Shown here: positions 3,950 to 6,201 of the stretch, piece after piece
How the letters are laid out: each line of letters begins with the position of its first letter
Numbering within the stretch: position 1 is the stretch's first letter
Assembly (NCBI GenBank): GCA_947473445.1
Contig: CANJEU010000140.1
Span: 1-6,201 of the forward strand
Source of the DNA: Fidelibacterota bacterium
GTDB taxonomy: Bacteria; Pseudomonadota; Alphaproteobacteria; Rhodospirillales; Rhodospirillaceae
Direction: 5' to 3'
DNA: 6,201 nt
Notes under the pieces: generated by a model
Seen by the model: the letters and a program-made list of their open reading frames with translations, nothing else
What the model was told of the DNA's origin: nothing
Databases searched by the model: none
Program-made: the position numbers and the translations under genes

Positions 3950-6201
3950 TTGGTTACTTTCACAAAACTGCGACTGTCGGGTTTCAAGTCGTTCGTCGAC
4001 GCCACCGAGCTCCAGATCGAGCCCGGCCTGACCGGCATCGTCGGCCCCAATGGTTGCGGCAAGTCAAACCTCGTCGAAGCCCTGAAATGGGTGATGGGTG
4101 AAACCTCCGCCAAGCAGATGCGCGGCGGCGAAATGGATGAAGTCATTTTCGGCGGCACGCGTGATAGACCCGCGCGCAACATCGCCGAAGTCGCCCTGCA
4201 TCTCGACAATTCCCTGCGCAAGGCCACCGCCCAATTCAACGAAGGCGACGAGCTTGAAGTCACGCGCCGCATCGAGCGCGAAAAAGGCTCGCAGTACCGC
4301 GTCAACGGCCGCGACGTCCGCGCCCGCGACGTGCAGCTTCTGTTCGCCGACATCGCCACCGGCGCCCGCTCCACCGCCATCGTGAGTCAGGGGCGTATCG
4401 GCCAGATCATTCAAGGCAAACCCGCCCAGCGCCGCCACCTGCTTGAAGAAGCCGCGGGCATCACCGGTTTGCACACCCGCCGCCACGAGGCCGAACTGCG
4501 CCTCAAGGCCGCCGAGACCAACCTGAACCGACTGAACGACGTCATCACCGCGCTGGATGCGCAGCTCGAGGGCCTGAAGAAACAGGCTCGCCAGGCCGCG
4601 CGCTATCGCACCATTTCCGACAGTATCCGCACCGCGGAAGCCCTGGTCCTCCTGATCAAGCGCGAAGAGGCGATCACCCATCTCTCTCGCGCCCGTGAAT
4701 CATTGGCGGAAACCGAGGGCCGGGTGGCGGATCTGACCGGAATCGCGGCGCACGCCTCGACCGTCCAGGCCGATGCGGCCAGCGCCATGCCCGCCCTGCG
4801 CCGCACGGAGGCAGAAGCCGCCGCGCGCCTTCAGCACCTCGTCATCACGCGCGATACGCTCAACGAAGAACTCGCCCGCATCGCCCGCGCGCGTGAAGCG
4901 GCCGAAATGCGCATCGCGCATATCCGGGAAGATTTGAACCGCGAAGCCGCCCGTCTTGCCGACGCCGACGCCGCGCTGACGCGCGTCGCCGAAGAACAGA
5001 AGGACATCGAAGACGCCGTCGCGGCCGAAGCCGACGAACGCGAAACCACGCGGATCGCTTTGGTCAACGCCGCCAAATCGGTGGAAGTCGTCGAGGAAGA
5101 ACTCACGCTTCTGCAAAAACAACTCGCCGAAGCCGATGCGCAGCGCGCCGCCGCGCGCCAGCAGCTCAACGAAGGCGAAATGCGCCGCCAGCGTGCCGAA
5201 CGCCGCCTCGCCGACGTCATGCAGCTTCTCGATTCCGCGCGCGAACAGGCCTTGCCACCTGAAGTGATCGCCGAGGAAGAAGCCCGCGCCCTTGAAGCCG
5301 AGGAATCGCTGGCCGAGGCGCGCGCCGCCTGGGAAGACGCCGAACGCGCCCGCTCGGACTCGCAAACCGCCTACGAAGCCGCGCGCAACACCCTGCACGC
5401 GCGCAACGCCGAACACACCAAGCTGCAAGCCGAAGCCTCGGCCCTTGAAGACCTGCTTGCCGAGCCGAAAAGCGCCGGCAACTGGAGCCCCATCATCGAT
5501 ACGGTGACGGTGGAACCGGGCTTCGAAGCCGCCCTTGGCGCGGCGCTTGGCGACGATCTTTCCGCTGCCGGCGATGACATTTCGCCCATGCGCTGGATGG
5601 AACTGCCGCCGCTGCATGAGCCGAGCGAATTGCCGAGCGGTGTGCGGGCCCTCGGCGATGTGGTGGCCGCCAGCGGCCGTCTCGCGCGCCGCCTGTCGCA
5701 GGTCGGCCTCGTCGATGACGCGGTAACGGGGATGAGCCTGCAAAGCCAATTGAAGCCCGGCCAGCGTCTCGTCACCGCCGCGGGCGATCTGTTCCGCTGG
5801 GATGGCTTTGTCGCCCAATCCGGCGCGCCCTCGGCCGCCGCCACGCGCCTGCGTCAGAAAAACCGTTTGAAGGAATTGCTCGACGCCCTCGAAGGTTCGG
5901 GCGCCGCGCGTGATGAAGCGGAAAGTTCGGCGGAAGCCGCGAAGAACACCATTGGCACGGCCCAAGCCGCTGAACAGGCCACCCGTCAGGCCGTGCGTGG
6001 CGCGGAAGACGTGCGCAACCGCGCGCGCGATGCCCTTGGCGATCTGCGCCAAAAAGTCGCCGCCGTGCAGAACCGCATCAACGCGCTCGAGGAAAACCGC
6101 GCGCAGCTGCAGGCCGAACAGGAAGAAGCCGCCGCCCATGTCGCCGGCGCGCAGGAACGTCTCGCCGAACTCGGCGACGGCGCGGCGCTGCGTGCTGAAG
6201 C
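3950..6201 (+). CDS. smc: Chromosome segregation ATPase SMC (3' end beyond window)
   Basis: SMC is the ATP-driven DNA-loop-organising subunit of the bacterial condensin, working with ScpA and ScpB in chromosome compaction and segregation. The 750 codons in view start MVTFTKLRLSGFKSFVD, the standard SMC N-terminus, from a TTG. Walker A is GPNGCGKS (residues 32-39, Lys38). The Q-loop glutamine is Gln147 in VSQGRIGQIIQGKP, followed by RRHLLEEAAGI. From about 168 to 504 the chain is Ala/Glu/Arg-rich with the heptad character of the first coiled-coil arm. The hinge spans about 505-635, beginning near NWSPIIDTV and including GFEAALGAALGDDL, PGQRLVTAAGDLFRWDGF and the closing RLRQKNRLKEL. Coiled coil resumes to the window end. 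The ABC signature, Walker B and the rest of the returning arm lie beyond the right edge. The hinge is compact, which I recall as normal for alphaproteobacterial SMC. It is separated from dsbA by 153 bases with repeat DNA, so it probably has its own promoter. Confidence 0.96.
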   Translation, partial: MVTFTKLRLSGFKSFVDATELQIEPGLTGIVGPNGCGKSNLVEALKWVMGETSAKQMRGGEMDEVIFGGTRDRPARNIAEVALHLDNSLRKATAQFNEGDELEVTRRIEREKGSQYRVNGRDVRARDVQLLFADIATGARSTAIVSQGRIGQIIQGKPAQRRHLLEEAAGITGLHTRRHEAELRLKAAETNLNRLNDVITALDAQLEGLKKQARQAARYRTISDSIRTAEALVLLIKREEAITHLSRARESLAETEGRVADLTGIAAHASTVQADAASAMPALRRTEAEAAARLQHLVITRDTLNEELARIARAREAAEMRIAHIREDLNREAARLADADAALTRVAEEQKDIEDAVAAEADERETTRIALVNAAKSVEVVEEELTLLQKQLAEADAQRAAARQQLNEGEMRRQRAERRLADVMQLLDSAREQALPPEVIAEEEARALEAEESLAEARAAWEDAERARSDSQTAYEAARNTLHARNAEHTKLQAEASALEDLLAEPKSAGNWSPIIDTVTVEPGFEAALGAALGDDLSAAGDDISPMRWMELPPLHEPSELPSGVRALGDVVAASGRLARRLSQVGLVDDAVTGMSLQSQLKPGQRLVTAAGDLFRWDGFVAQSGAPSAAATRLRQKNRLKELLDALEGSGAARDEAESSAEAAKNTIGTAQAAEQATRQAVRGAEDVRNRARDALGDLRQKVAAVQNRINALEENRAQLQAEQEEAAAHVAGAQERLAELGDGAALRAE

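Noticed and set aside
4700..6139. Long open frame of 479 codons on the minus strand, antisense to smc
   Set aside because: It is Gly/Phe/Arg-rich low-complexity sequence with no recognisable domain, exactly opposite an unmistakable SMC coding frame. High GC bias makes such antisense frames common.

Overview
The window is a GC-rich stretch of a bacterial chromosome, almost certainly alphaproteobacterial. Three things point there. The SMC head and short hinge have the alphaproteobacterial form. The core genes lie in the order mutY (reverse) | dciA/DUF721, dsbA, smc, which from memory is a recurrent alphaproteobacterial arrangement. One intergenic palindrome has the TCCCGGA-cttga-TCCGGGA core that I remember as dispersed in alphaproteobacterial genomes. 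I cannot assign a genus from this sequence alone.

Layout. Bases 1-685 (minus strand) hold the N-terminal 228 codons of adenine DNA glycosylase MutY; its C-terminus lies outside the window. A 65-bp divergent gap follows, then on the plus strand: dciA (751-1245, DUF721 replicative-helicase loader), a MipA/OmpV-type outer-membrane beta-barrel (1290-2156), a likely terminator (2209-2231), a small exported four-cysteine protein of DUF6491 type (2282-2731), and a 408-bp non-coding stretch. That stretch carries a large cloverleaf-like inverted repeat (2773-2875) and the leader of the next gene. Then come a periplasmic DsbA-type thiol oxidoreductase (3140-3796, GTG start), a 153-bp gap with a second palindromic repeat family (3794-3886), and smc (3950 to the window end, TTG start). 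The smc part in view covers the head N-lobe, first coiled-coil arm, hinge and the beginning of the returning arm.

How the genes relate. MutY (8-oxoG:A repair), DciA (DnaB loading) and SMC (chromosome organisation and segregation) are chromosome-maintenance functions. DsbA oxidises cysteine pairs in the periplasm. The MipA-like porin and the four-cysteine protein are envelope proteins lying between dciA and dsbA, where I would expect dciA to be followed directly by dsbA. They look like a local envelope insertion, and the four-cysteine protein is a plausible DsbA client.

I see no defence system, CRISPR array, tRNA, rRNA, transposase or phage gene. This is mostly an ordinary core-genome region. 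The most notable parts are the two unrelated palindromic repeat families and the insertion of the envelope pair.
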